A DNA stretch of 52,227 nucleotides from a virus. Positions within the stretch are counted from its first letter, which is position 1. Each line of letters starts with the position of its first letter. Position numbers and translations under genes: made by a program. The stretch lies in IMG/VR virus record IMGVR_UViG_3300044695_002763, positions 1 through 52,227 of that record, one strand, 5' to 3'. Of this stretch, positions 23,459 to 30,906 are shown in pieces. The notes beneath the pieces were generated by a model. That model worked only from the letters and a program-made list of their open reading frames with translations, searched no databases and was not told the origin of the DNA.

Positions 23459-24146
23459 ACTTAACGGCTCAATAGCGAATGTTGTAAAGCGTGCATTTGA
23501 ACCGTTTGGCGTTACGTTAACAGACGAAGATTTTAAAGAGCAAAAGAGCTTAGACGTAATTCGTAACGCAGCCGAACGCGCTAAAAGCGAATACGAAAAG
23601 CAGCGCGAGGAATGGGAAAAGAAATCGTCATCGAATGGCGCGGCTGAGTTAGTAGCTGAATGGGAGAAAAAACATAAAACACTTGAGCGTAAATACAGCG
23701 AAGTTGAGCAAGCGCGGCAAGAAGCGTTAACGCAGTTTGAAAGCTACAAAACGCAAGCCGCTGAAGAACAAAAAGCGATTAAGGTAAGCAGCGTATTTGA
23801 GCGCGAACTTGGTGCTTTGAAGTTAGACCCAACCGTGAATGAATACACGATTAAAGGCTTTAAATCGGCTATAAACGAAAAGTTTATTATAGACTTAGAA
23901 GATGATGGGAGCGCGTTTGTAAAAGACCGTAAGACGGGCGAACGCTTAAAATCCAAAGATAAGGCAGGCGCGTTTTTAGGTGTTAACGATGTGTTGATAG
24001 CCGAAGCAACGGCAGCGGGTATCATTCAAAAAAACCCACACGCGGGCAAGCCATTAAACAGGCAGGGCGCGGCTATCTTACCGCCGCTTGAGTTACAATC
24101 CGAGAAAAGAATTAAAGGCGTTAACCCTCGTTTTTTTGTTAAGTAG
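23322..24146 (+). CDS. Capsid scaffolding protein
   Basis: This 274-aa protein is strongly charged with a central coiled coil (about 85-150, REEWEKK...KTLERKYSEVEQARQE). A C-terminal domain (about 155-245) has KLDPTVNEYTIKGFKSAINEKF and a basic tail. This is the build of phage scaffold proteins (minor structural GP20 type), which direct capsid assembly and then leave. The position between the MuF-like gene and the capsid gene agrees. The second Met (23328) is an alternative start. Confidence 0.82.
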   Translation: MAMKPEEAMELIKFLNLDEAESLETAKEKFQTNWIDQKEHAATLGKLNGSIANVVKRAFEPFGVTLTDEDFKEQKSLDVIRNAAERAKSEYEKQREEWEKKSSSNGAAELVAEWEKKHKTLERKYSEVEQARQEALTQFESYKTQAAEEQKAIKVSSVFERELGALKLDPTVNEYTIKGFKSAINEKFIIDLEDDGSAFVKDRKTGERLKSKDKAGAFLGVNDVLIAEATAAGIIQKNPHAGKPLNRQGAAILPPLELQSEKRIKGVNPRFFVK

Positions 24147-24148
24147 CC

Positions 24149-24421
24149 ATGCCAATATACGAAGGTTATAACGTAACGGCATCCGACCGCGAGGGCAAGA
24201 AATACAAAGCCGTTGACGCTGAAGGAAACGAGGTGCATTTTGGCGCGTCGGGTTATCGAATAAAGGTAGGCACGGATGCGGGTAATAATTATTGCGCCCG
24301 TAGTAACGGCATCCCTTCGCCGCGTTTTTCTGCTAATTGGTGGGCGCGTCAACTATGGAGCTGCGAGGGTAATCGTTCGGTAAGCGATAAACCTTTTTTT
24401 GGTAAAATCGATTTACCTTAA
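24149..24421 (+). CDS. Small conserved protein (DUF5754-like pattern)
   Basis: This 90-aa protein contains VHFGASGYRIKVGT and YCARSNGI followed by a Trp-rich region (NWWARQLWSC). The pattern HFGxxGYxxxxGTxxGxxYCAR is reminiscent of small proteins of phages and large viruses placed in DUF5754, of unknown role. It follows the scaffold by two bases and is followed by a terminator, so it closes the head operon. Confidence 0.6.
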   Translation: MPIYEGYNVTASDREGKKYKAVDAEGNEVHFGASGYRIKVGTDAGNNYCARSNGIPSPRFSANWWARQLWSCEGNRSVSDKPFFGKIDLP

Positions 24422-24466
24422 TACCTTTGTAACGTTCATAACGTGATTAGTATTAGGGTAATTAGA

Positions 24467-24496
24467 AAGGGCTGGTTTCGCTTCCAGTCCTTTTTT
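24467..24496 (+). terminator. Intrinsic terminator closing the head operon
   Basis: Stem AAGGGCTGG/CCAGTCCTT (24467-24475/24484-24492; one G-T pair), loop TTTCGCTT, followed by six T. Confidence 0.85.
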
Positions 24497-24548
24497 ATGC
24501 TGTAAATTAAGCAGTTACAAAAAAAGTTTAAATAATTGTATGAAATAG

Positions 24549-24579
24549 TTTGCAGATTCAAATAATGTTTGTATGTTTG
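24549..24579 (+). promoter_or_regulatory. Bacteroidota-type promoter
   Basis: TTTG (24549-24552), 19-base spacer, TATGTTTG (24572-24579). The same boxes occur before 4394, 33982 and 39045, which suggests coordinated (early) expression of these small genes. Confidence 0.85.
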
Positions 24580-24607
24580 CAGAGTTAAACATTTAAACAT
24601 TCACACT

Positions 24608-24814
24608 ATGAACACAGCAAACCTAATAAACGAAAACAACGTAGCACAATTTAAGTGCAAAGTTTTAACGCTTGTATGCCCTGCATACGGAACGGCTAAC
24701 TTGTTAAACGAAATTGAAACTGCAATGAGTATGTTTCAATATGAAAACGAAAGCGTTGAAACAATTGTTTTCGATTACTGCTTTTCTTGGCATCAAGATA
24801 AATATTCGATATAA
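24608..24814 (+). CDS. 68-aa small protein with its own promoter and terminator
   Basis: The start at 24608 is preferred; the upstream in-frame sequence is promoter and leader. The protein (MNTANLINENNVAQFKC...) has three Cys and an acidic C-terminal half. It stands alone between a promoter (24549-24579) and a terminator (24839-24868) within the late region, but its promoter matches those of the early genes 4394 and 33982. It is therefore probably an early or constitutively made accessory protein. Function unknown. Confidence 0.65.
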   Translation: MNTANLINENNVAQFKCKVLTLVCPAYGTANLLNEIETAMSMFQYENESVETIVFDYCFSWHQDKYSI

Positions 24815-24838
24815 GTTTTAGCTTTAACCTAACCTTCG

Positions 24839-24867
24839 AGCCTACCTAACAAGTAGGCTTTTTTTTA
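24839..24867 (+). terminator. Intrinsic terminator
   Basis: AGCCTAC/GTAGGCT stem (24839-24845/24853-24859), loop CTAACAA, then a run of nine T. Confidence 0.9.
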
Positions 24868-24875
24868 TTTAATGT

Positions 24876-24904
24876 TTTGCGTTTTCAAAAAATTATTATA
24901 TTTG
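24876..24904 (+). promoter_or_regulatory. Promoter of the noncoding RNA region
   Basis: TTTG (24876-24879) and TATATTTG (24897-24904), spacer 17 bases. No coding frame follows for over 500 bases, so this promoter appears to serve an RNA. Confidence 0.7.
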
Positions 24905-24909
24905 CAACA

Positions 24910-24999
24910 GATAGTTGGGGGCTATCGTATAGAGCTTGGATATTACGTTTCGATATATCTGCCCTTAAATAGACCCCCCGCTATTTAGGGGCTTTTTTG
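24910..24999 (+). ncRNA. Attenuator-like small RNA (terminator with competing helix)
   Basis: The RNA begins with hairpin GATAG/CTATC (24910-24914/24922-24926), loop TTGGGGG. It ends with a terminator of 12 bp (24961-24972/24981-24992), loop ACCCCCCG, and T-run 24993-24998. GGGGGCTAT (24917-24925) can instead pair with ATAG-A-CCCCC (24970-24978), which would break both hairpins. The two loops can also kiss. This is either a 90-base small RNA or a switch that controls read-through into the RNA downstream. Confidence 0.65.
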
Positions 25000-25319
25000 T
25001 TCCTAACAGGCTGATGAACCGACCAGTTCAGCCGTGAGCATAGGCGAGGAATCGCAATCAAAAGCAGTCGTTAAAGAACTTATAAACTAAGGTATGCGTA
25101 GGTGCGCTGCAAACTCGAGGGGGGCAACACCGACCAAGTGCAAGGGGCTAAAGGCTCAAGTATACCGAGGGGGTTTGTTGAAATAGTTAGCGCGATTGAA
25201 AAGAAGGGACGAGCGGTTAACAACCTCAAATAAAAAAAAGGGGTACACGGGCAATGAATCTTTTAAGTACGATTAAAAATCGTTTAACTTCCTTGCACGG
25301 GAGAACCCCCTCGCTATGC
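25000..25319 (+). ncRNA. Large structured noncoding RNA candidate before the capsid gene
   Basis: This is a gene-free stretch with long-range pairings. GTGCAAGG (25138-25145) pairs with CCTTGCAC (25291-25298), and CGAGGGGGTT (25166-25175) pairs with AACCCCCTCG (25304-25313). Because the strands interleave, the two helices form a pseudoknot. Local hairpins are GGCTGA/TCAGCC (25009-25014/25028-25033), GCGA-GGAA-TCGC (25044-25055) and ACGAT/ATCGT (25269-25283). G-runs are frequent, unlike in the neighbouring genes. I cannot match it to GOLLD, ROOL, tmRNA, RNase P RNA or a group I intron. Its role could be in packaging, capsid expression or counter-defence; this is unknown. Confidence 0.6.
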
Positions 25320-25350
25320 TTTGAAATGAAAAAAACATTTCGTAAATTTA
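25320..25350 (+). promoter_or_regulatory. Promoter of the capsid gene
   Basis: TTTG (25320-25323), 19-base spacer, TAAATTTA (25343-25350; last base differs from TAnnTTTG). It lies directly after the structured RNA candidate and leads into the capsid leader. Confidence 0.65.
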
Positions 25351-25371
25351 CAGCGCTCAAATGACAAATTA

Positions 25372-25431
25372 TTTTTAGGCGTGAATGTTTGCCGCCTGTT
25401 AAGTGCAAACGTTAAATTTAAAACCTAAAAA
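25372..25431 (+). ncRNA. Pseudoknot leader of the capsid gene
   Basis: Hairpin AGGCG/CGCCT (25377-25381/25393-25397) carries GTTTGC (25387-25392) in the loop, which pairs exactly with GCAAAC (25405-25410). A competing outer helix TTTTTAGG/CCTAAAAA (25372-25379/25424-25431) shares AGG with the first hairpin. The layout repeats that of the leader at 18145-18195. It ends four bases before the capsid ATG, so it may tune mRNA stability or translation. Confidence 0.6.
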
Positions 25432-25435
25432 CAAA

Positions 25436-26482
25436 ATGTCAATTTCTCGCATTTTATCCGAATGCCCGAATGTGCAAATGAGCCTTTCGGAGCTTTTTAT
25501 CGAAGTAGGTCAGCGCGAACAGCTACCTTTCCTCGAGTTCCTTAATTCACCTGAAAACGTAAAGCTAATCCGTCAAGAGGTTTCGACTGGAAACGGCAAG
25601 CTAAAAACCGTTGAGGCTCGTTGGATTCAGCGTTTACCTGAAACAGAAGTAGAAGAAGGTGGTAACATCTTAACTTGTACGGCTACCAACACCTACGGCG
25701 ATAGCACCACTACGTACACGCTTGAAACGACCGACACGTATATCGCTGAACAATTGATTCAGGCTGATGCAATCGCCCGTCATTGTCAAGAAAACAGCCG
25801 TTACGTTCTCGAGTCTATCATGCGTTTAATGGACGTAATGGATAGAAAAGTAGCAAGCGCCGCAGCTACTCAAGCCGTTGCCTCTATCGGCAAATGGGGT
25901 ACTGAGGTTAGCGGTTACTACACCGTATCGGGCGACTGCTTGCGCATTGCAACACGTCAAACAGGCGGGCAAGCATTGAACGAGTTTGCTTTGGCTGACA
26001 TCCTTCAAGCTACGCGCATGGCTAACTACCCAGCTGCACCCGTTGTATTTGGTGGCGCTGAAATGCAGCGTTATGCTAATGCGGTGCAAGCTGGTTGCTG
26101 CACGCAATTCGGTATCGACTTGTTAGCGATTTCGCAGCAGAACGGTTTCGGATTCGCTTACGATGCACGTTTAGCAGCCGCTCAAGGTTCGCAGCTAAAG
26201 AACTTAGCAACGACCGCAGGCGCGATGCAATGGTTATCGTTCAATATGGCAGAATGGAACGCAGGTGTTACACCTGTGGCGGGTAGCAATTACAGCAAAA
26301 CAATTGCTTTTACTCCTGCGGGTTTGCCTGTTGATTTAACCATGAAAGACGATTGCGGTAATTTGTCAATCGTATTGACGCATACTGGTAAACTCGTTAC
26401 ATTACCTGACGATATTTACGAAGCAGGCGACAAATACGCAGGCGTAAATTACGTAAACTGTATTGAGATTGCAAACCCGTAG
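25436..26482 (+). CDS. Major capsid protein
   Basis: This 348-aa protein starts at ATG 25436, after its leader; an earlier start would begin inside the RNA structure. Evidence is context (after scaffold, before connectors), its own promoter and structured leader, and HK97-like composition. An N-terminal region with VEARWIQRLPETE is followed by a helix-rich section (ESIMRLMDVMDRKVASAAATQAV, spine-helix-like) and a beta/Ala-rich C-terminal part with VVFGGAEMQRYANAV. Fold assignment is inferred. A slippery AAACCCG followed by a 12-bp stem-loop ends the gene, so a longer minor form is likely. Confidence 0.8.
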   Translation: MSISRILSECPNVQMSLSELFIEVGQREQLPFLEFLNSPENVKLIRQEVSTGNGKLKTVEARWIQRLPETEVEEGGNILTCTATNTYGDSTTTYTLETTDTYIAEQLIQADAIARHCQENSRYVLESIMRLMDVMDRKVASAAATQAVASIGKWGTEVSGYYTVSGDCLRIATRQTGGQALNEFALADILQATRMANYPAAPVVFGGAEMQRYANAVQAGCCTQFGIDLLAISQQNGFGFAYDARLAAAQGSQLKNLATTAGAMQWLSFNMAEWNAGVTPVAGSNYSKTIAFTPAGLPVDLTMKDDCGNLSIVLTHTGKLVTLPDDIYEAGDKYAGVNYVNCIEIANP

Positions 26483-26562
26483 CCGCGTCAGTAGGTTTAT
26501 TATCGCAAGCCGATGAAGACCTATTGACGCAAAATGGATTTGATAATCTTGTAACTGAATAA
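26473..26562 (+). CDS. Capsid -1 frameshift extension (minor capsid form)
   Basis: The heptamer A AAC CCG (26473-26479) is in the capsid frame just before TAG (26480-26482). After a 5-base spacer comes a 12-bp stem (26485-26496/26519-26530, one G-T pair). The -1 frame is open for 27 codons (VAASVGLLSQADEDLLTQNG...) to TAA 26560-26562, where the terminator starts. The product would be about 375 aa. This is the layout of T7 gp10A/10B-type frameshifting. A base error in the sequence that hides a single longer gene is the alternative. Confidence 0.6.
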   Translation, partial: KPVAASVGLLSQADEDLLTQNGFDNLVTE

Positions 26563-26590
26563 GAGGGGTTTATTGCCCCTCTTTTTTTTT
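26562..26590 (+). terminator. Intrinsic terminator after the capsid gene
   Basis: AGAGGGG/CCCCTCT stem (26562-26568/26576-26582), loop TTTATTG, then nine T. It begins exactly at the stop of the frameshift extension. The T-run merges into the next promoter. Confidence 0.88.
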
Positions 26591-26597
26591 ATCTTTG
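26590..26597 (+). promoter_or_regulatory. TAnnTTTG element before the connector gene
   Basis: TATCTTTG lies 5 bases before ATG 26603. The upstream box falls in the terminator and is not clear. It would give a leaderless or nearly leaderless transcript. Confidence 0.45.
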
Positions 26598-26602
26598 TGC
26601 TT

Positions 26603-27631
26603 ATGTGCTACGAATCACTTTTAGGCTTACGCGATTGCAACGTCGCAGAACCTACGACGGGATTATATATCGACGAACTCGGTATAAACAATACCTTTTT
26701 AGGGCAACTAATAACCGACCAATATAACAACGGCGTTGAGTTGTTTGAGGATAAACGCGCCTTTGCTTGGAAAAAATTAAGCAGCGATGTTTTAACGCGG
26801 CTTAGTCCAATGATGAAAGCCGATACTATAATCGAATCGAAACGGGTCGGGCAAGTTGTTACCGATTACAGTAACATTCAAACCGCTTTAGGCGCTGGTA
26901 ATTACGGCGGCATTCGTGTAAAGATAAGCCCGAACACGTTAAGCTATCTAAACCTATTTATAAGCGATTTAACGCTTGCAATTGACTCAAGCAATACCAA
27001 TGTACCGATATTAGTTTTCGATATGACTACGCTTCAGCTTATCGATACAATAACGTACACGGCGGGCGGCATCGAATATTATATCGGTAAGGAGTTCGCA
27101 GCAAAGCGCCGCAAGTTGGATTTAGCTTTCGTTTATGAATCAACTATGGACACGGTTAAGTTCATTCCAAAAAAGGGTAGTTGCTATGATTGCGGCGGTT
27201 CGGTTCGTGAGGCGCATATTTGCCCGTTCGTGGACGCAATAGGCATTAACCTAACGACCGACGGCATAAGCGTGTTAAGTAGTTCGAACAATAAATACAC
27301 AACGGGAATGAGTTTAAATTACTCGGTAAGCTGCGACCGTCGGGGCTGGTTGTGTTCGATAGGTAATCAAATGAGTTTAGCGTTAGCCTACGCTACGGCG
27401 GTTGAAATATATAATTACGCGCTAACGGTTAGCCCTAACCAAAGGGCAAACACAAGCGTAATCGTTAACAAGGGCGCAAAGGATTTAGGCGGCATTACAA
27501 CCGCTCGCGATATTGCAGCCGACCAATACAATAATGAGTTAACGGCGATGCTTCAAAATATGCGACTGCCCGACGATAATCATTGTTTCGATTGCCGTAA
27601 AAACATTAAATACGTTACGGCGTTACCATGA
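26603..27631 (+). CDS. Head/neck structural protein, Cys-rich (unknown)
   Basis: This is a 342-aa protein. I choose ATG 26603, since the in-frame sequence before it is terminator and promoter. It has CxxC pairs: CYDCGG (about 190), CDRRGWLC (about 240) and CFDCRKN near the C-terminus. The sequence between is mixed alpha/beta (LYIDELGINNTFLGQLITDQ). The position directly after the capsid and before a neck protein suggests a head-completion or connector protein. I recognise no family. The Cys pairs could bind zinc or form disulfides. Confidence 0.55.
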   Translation: MCYESLLGLRDCNVAEPTTGLYIDELGINNTFLGQLITDQYNNGVELFEDKRAFAWKKLSSDVLTRLSPMMKADTIIESKRVGQVVTDYSNIQTALGAGNYGGIRVKISPNTLSYLNLFISDLTLAIDSSNTNVPILVFDMTTLQLIDTITYTAGGIEYYIGKEFAAKRRKLDLAFVYESTMDTVKFIPKKGSCYDCGGSVREAHICPFVDAIGINLTTDGISVLSSSNNKYTTGMSLNYSVSCDRRGWLCSIGNQMSLALAYATAVEIYNYALTVSPNQRANTSVIVNKGAKDLGGITTARDIAADQYNNELTAMLQNMRLPDDNHCFDCRKNIKYVTALP

Positions 27632-28134
27632 CACCCGAGGAAATTAAAAAGCGAACCGACGCAATTTATAATGAATGGCTATCAGACTTTACGCCACTTT
27701 ATGAAGCACTTGAAGAATTAAAAAGGTTAATGCGTATTAGAATCTTTGAAACTTCGGGCGGTAACCTTAACACGGCGGGCGAAAAAATTCCATTACCCGC
27801 AAGGCGTGGCGGCAATTACAGTACGCCTTATTCACCCGCTTACACAAAAATAAAACAGCGCCGACCTATCCCACTTGAGTTAACGGGCTTTTTACGGCGT
27901 AATTTTTCAACCGAGCCGATACTCGAGCAAGGGTTAGCCGCTGCATTAATGCTTAATGATTTAGAATACGCAAAGGCGCAAGGCTTACAATTTGGTAGAG
28001 AGGTAAACCCGCGTTACACTTTCTTTAGAGGTTACGGTATTATATTTATACCAACTGAGGAAGAAGAAAAAGAATTTTTACGCATACACACACAGTTAAT
28101 AACTGAGCAAATTAATAAACAACTGGGAGCATGA
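27628..28134 (+). CDS. Neck/tail completion-like protein
   Basis: This 168-aa protein has an N-terminal helix, a GEKIPLPARRGGNYSTPYSPAYTKIKQRR segment broken by basic residues, and PLELTGFLRRNF, as in small neck or tail-completion proteins of siphophages (HK97 gp10-like or tail terminator). It overlaps both neighbours by ATGA. It is expected to seal the head or join it to the tail. The assignment rests on size, position and this weak pattern. Confidence 0.5.
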   Translation: MTPEEIKKRTDAIYNEWLSDFTPLYEALEELKRLMRIRIFETSGGNLNTAGEKIPLPARRGGNYSTPYSPAYTKIKQRRPIPLELTGFLRRNFSTEPILEQGLAAALMLNDLEYAKAQGLQFGREVNPRYTFFRGYGIIFIPTEEEEKEFLRIHTQLITEQINKQLGA

Positions 28135-30659
28135 TTTTAAAAACCATTATAGACCGTTTAAACCAACGAGTAGAAGTAAGTAATATATTCGACCGCATTT
28201 ACGGTTTATGTGAGCTTACAGGCGATAAGGGATGGATTTATTATATAGGCGACGGGCAAGCGCTACCCGTTACGGATTACGATGCTAAAGTAGGTACGCT
28301 ATTTTGGGCGAAGCGCGGCAAAGTAAATATTTCAAAAGTTGAAAATTTAAGGGTAAGCGGATGCAAACAAATGTATTCGACGAAATTTAACCTTTCAGCT
28401 TATGCCGTAGTTCGTAAAAACAATTTACCATGCGATAGCGAGGATGCGGGCGACTGGGTAGCCTCTCGCGTTTTTAAGTTGGTTAGCGGTCGCGATTATG
28501 GTTTTAAAGATATTATCGACGTTGTAAGCTACGAAGTAATCCCGAACGGGTACACGGTAGGCGACAAAACATTACCGCCTAACTTTGAGTTTGCAACGGT
28601 TGTAATCGAGGTTGAGGTTGAAATAGTAAGCGGTTCGGAAGATACTTGTTACGATATTTGCGATACGGGCGACATACCATTACCGCCCGACTTTTTGCCG
28701 TGTAACCCTTGCTTAACCGAGGTTGCTGTTGACGGCATTACAATAATCGGAAACGGTACGCCCGCCGACCCGTTGATTGCAATTGGTGGCGGTACATTAA
28801 TAGCCTTGCCGTTTACGACCGACCATTTAAGCGCAACGGGTAACGCTTACGCGATTGGTAACATCGTTTGGTACAATGGGAACGTTTATCGCTGCATCGC
28901 TGCGAATGATTCAATATTGCCAACTAATACAAGCTATTGGGTTAATCTTGGCGCAGGATTTCCAACGGTTCAACAACCTTCAGATTGGAACTCAACGAGC
29001 GGAAATAATCAAATATTGAACAAGCCAACAATTCCGGTTTTGCCTGCGACAATAGTTGAGGACGTAACCGCAACCGCGCCACTAAGTTCAAGCGGTGGAG
29101 CTACGCCCGACATAAGCATAACGCAAGCGGATAGCACAACAGACGGATACCTTAGCAGCGCAGATTGGAATACCTTCGATGGCAAGTTTGATGTGCCAAC
29201 GGGAACAAACTCGGACTACTTAGATGGAACAGGCGCACCTCAGCCATTCCCAACGCTTACAAATGGCACGGTTACATCGGTTGCGGCAACAGTACCTAAC
29301 CCGACAAACCCAGCATTCAGCGTTGCAGTTCCGAACTCAACCACTACGCCAAGCATTGACATAACTGCAAACGGAGTTGTAAGCCAGTACGTTCGAGGCG
29401 ATGGCTCTTTAGCTAACTTCCCTTTGGGGGGTGGCGGTGGCGCATCGGTTAACTATTACCTCAACGGCTCAATAAGTCAAGGCACGATAGGGGGTAATGC
29501 TTATTTCCAAATGAGCCGCACTCCAGTGCTCGGAGCTGGCACGGACTTTACACGCACAAACGCGCAAGGCAATGGCTATATCGCTCAATTCATAACGGAT
29601 GCAGGCGACCCAAGCCTTTTGGCAATCCCTTCAGGCAATTGGAACTTCGAGACCTATTTTAACGCATCGAGTGGCGGCGGCAATCCGAGCTTTTACATGG
29701 AGCTTTACAAGTACGATGGCGCAACCTTTACGCTAATTTCAACAGGGTCTACAAATCCCGAAGCGATTACAGGCGGCACGGTAGTCGATTTGTACGTTAG
29801 TGCACTTGCAGTACCTTCGACAACTTTGCTTGCAACTGATAGGCTCGCAGTACGCATTTTCGTAACTACATCGGGGCGTAACATTACGCTGCACACTGAG
29901 GACAACAACCTCTGCCAAGTAATCACAACCTTCACCACAGGGCTTAACGCGTTGAACGGATTGACCGCGCAAGTGCAAAACTTTGCAACGGGTACAAGTG
30001 GAACGGATTTCGGGATTACATCGGCAAGTGATACTCACACATTCAACCTACCAACTGCAAGCGCAAGCAATAGAGGCGCATTAAGCACAGCCGATTGGAG
30101 TACCTTCAACGGCAAGTTTAACACACCAAGCGGCACGACTGCGCAATATGTGCGAGGCGATGGAACGCTCGCAACATTCCCGACCTTGCCTACAATATTT
30201 AAGACTACAACAGATAGCGCAGGATTTACAAATAACTCAAACAATGTAGTATATACTCAACTGATTGCAGCAAACACCTTTGCAGCAGGCGATGTTATTC
30301 GCGTTAATTATCGCACAAGAAAAACTGGTACAGCAGGTAATCAAACATTAAGAATATATGTAAATTCCACGGCAGATTTAAGTGGTTCGCCTATATTAGT
30401 TGGTGGTTATCAGAATGCAGGAGCGAATATTTTTTTGACAAATCAAATTTTAAGACATTTGGTTATTAAGACAAGCACAAATAATACTGAGGTTATAATT
30501 GCTAACGCCGTTAGTACTGCATTTGATTATGGATTACAAGGAAGCGTTACAACTTGCGCTATAAATTGGACGCTTGCTCGCTACTTTGTTTTTGCAATTC
30601 AAAACACTCTTTCAACAGATACTAATTTTGGCTCAATGTACTTAATCGAAAAGCTATGA
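28131..30659 (+). CDS. Neck-domain plus fibre fusion protein
   Basis: This is an 842-aa protein. Residues 1-165 (TIIDRLNQRVEVSNIFDRIYG...) look like a small connector or tail-terminator domain. A CDTGDIPLPPDFLPCNPC hinge follows, then fibre-type sequence with repeats: ADWNTFDGKF and ADWSTFNGKF, and QYVRGDGSLANFP and QYVRGDGTLATFP. These repeats are typical of trimeric phage fibres. C-terminal beta-rich domains (about 440-600 and 690-842) would be the binding heads. An attached connector domain suggests a neck (collar) fibre and not a tail-tip fibre. The last 400 bases are more AT-rich, so the tip may be acquired. Confidence 0.6.
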   Translation: MILKTIIDRLNQRVEVSNIFDRIYGLCELTGDKGWIYYIGDGQALPVTDYDAKVGTLFWAKRGKVNISKVENLRVSGCKQMYSTKFNLSAYAVVRKNNLPCDSEDAGDWVASRVFKLVSGRDYGFKDIIDVVSYEVIPNGYTVGDKTLPPNFEFATVVIEVEVEIVSGSEDTCYDICDTGDIPLPPDFLPCNPCLTEVAVDGITIIGNGTPADPLIAIGGGTLIALPFTTDHLSATGNAYAIGNIVWYNGNVYRCIAANDSILPTNTSYWVNLGAGFPTVQQPSDWNSTSGNNQILNKPTIPVLPATIVEDVTATAPLSSSGGATPDISITQADSTTDGYLSSADWNTFDGKFDVPTGTNSDYLDGTGAPQPFPTLTNGTVTSVAATVPNPTNPAFSVAVPNSTTTPSIDITANGVVSQYVRGDGSLANFPLGGGGGASVNYYLNGSISQGTIGGNAYFQMSRTPVLGAGTDFTRTNAQGNGYIAQFITDAGDPSLLAIPSGNWNFETYFNASSGGGNPSFYMELYKYDGATFTLISTGSTNPEAITGGTVVDLYVSALAVPSTTLLATDRLAVRIFVTTSGRNITLHTEDNNLCQVITTFTTGLNALNGLTAQVQNFATGTSGTDFGITSASDTHTFNLPTASASNRGALSTADWSTFNGKFNTPSGTTAQYVRGDGTLATFPTLPTIFKTTTDSAGFTNNSNNVVYTQLIAANTFAAGDVIRVNYRTRKTGTAGNQTLRIYVNSTADLSGSPILVGGYQNAGANIFLTNQILRHLVIKTSTNNTEVIIANAVSTAFDYGLQGSVTTCAINWTLARYFVFAIQNTLSTDTNFGSMYLIEKL

Positions 30660-30883
30660 CAAACGTAAACATCACATCAAAGGCTATTCAGTTTTTTTCA
30701 TCCGTTGCGGATGGCGAAATCGATGCGCAACTAATCGCTCCAAATTGGGAGATAGTGGACGAACAAAGTTTGCATATTACTTGTGAGTCAGGCGTGTACT
30801 GCTTTGCAACCACAAGCACCACATTCAACGAGCAACAATTTGATAATTCAGAAGACGCCATTTCGTATCTGAATAATTTGTAA
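30656..30883 (+). CDS. Small protein after the fibre gene (chaperone candidate)
   Basis: This 75-aa acidic protein (MTNVNITSKAIQFFSS...) overlaps the fibre stop by ATGA. Small genes directly after fibres often encode fibre assembly chaperones, but no motif shows this here. It contains two Cys (ITCESGVYCF). Function unknown. Confidence 0.55.
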   Translation: MTNVNITSKAIQFFSSVADGEIDAQLIAPNWEIVDEQSLHITCESGVYCFATTSTTFNEQQFDNSEDAISYLNNL

Positions 30884-30906
30884 ATTAGTGGGCAAATTTT
30901 ACAACT

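Noticed and set aside
24422-24466. Extra promoter TACCTTTG giving a short RNA ended by the 24467 terminator
   Set aside because: Only one box fits and there is no upstream TTTG or conserved fold; it may be chance.
25009-25060. CTGATGA as part of a hammerhead ribozyme
   Set aside because: The required GAAA and flanking stems of the hammerhead core do not follow; the bases are better used in the hairpin GGCTGA/TCAGCC.
24900-25340. Group I or II intron, IscB-type HEARO RNA, or RNase P RNA
   Set aside because: No split gene, no IscB or homing nuclease, and none of the conserved core sequences could be found.
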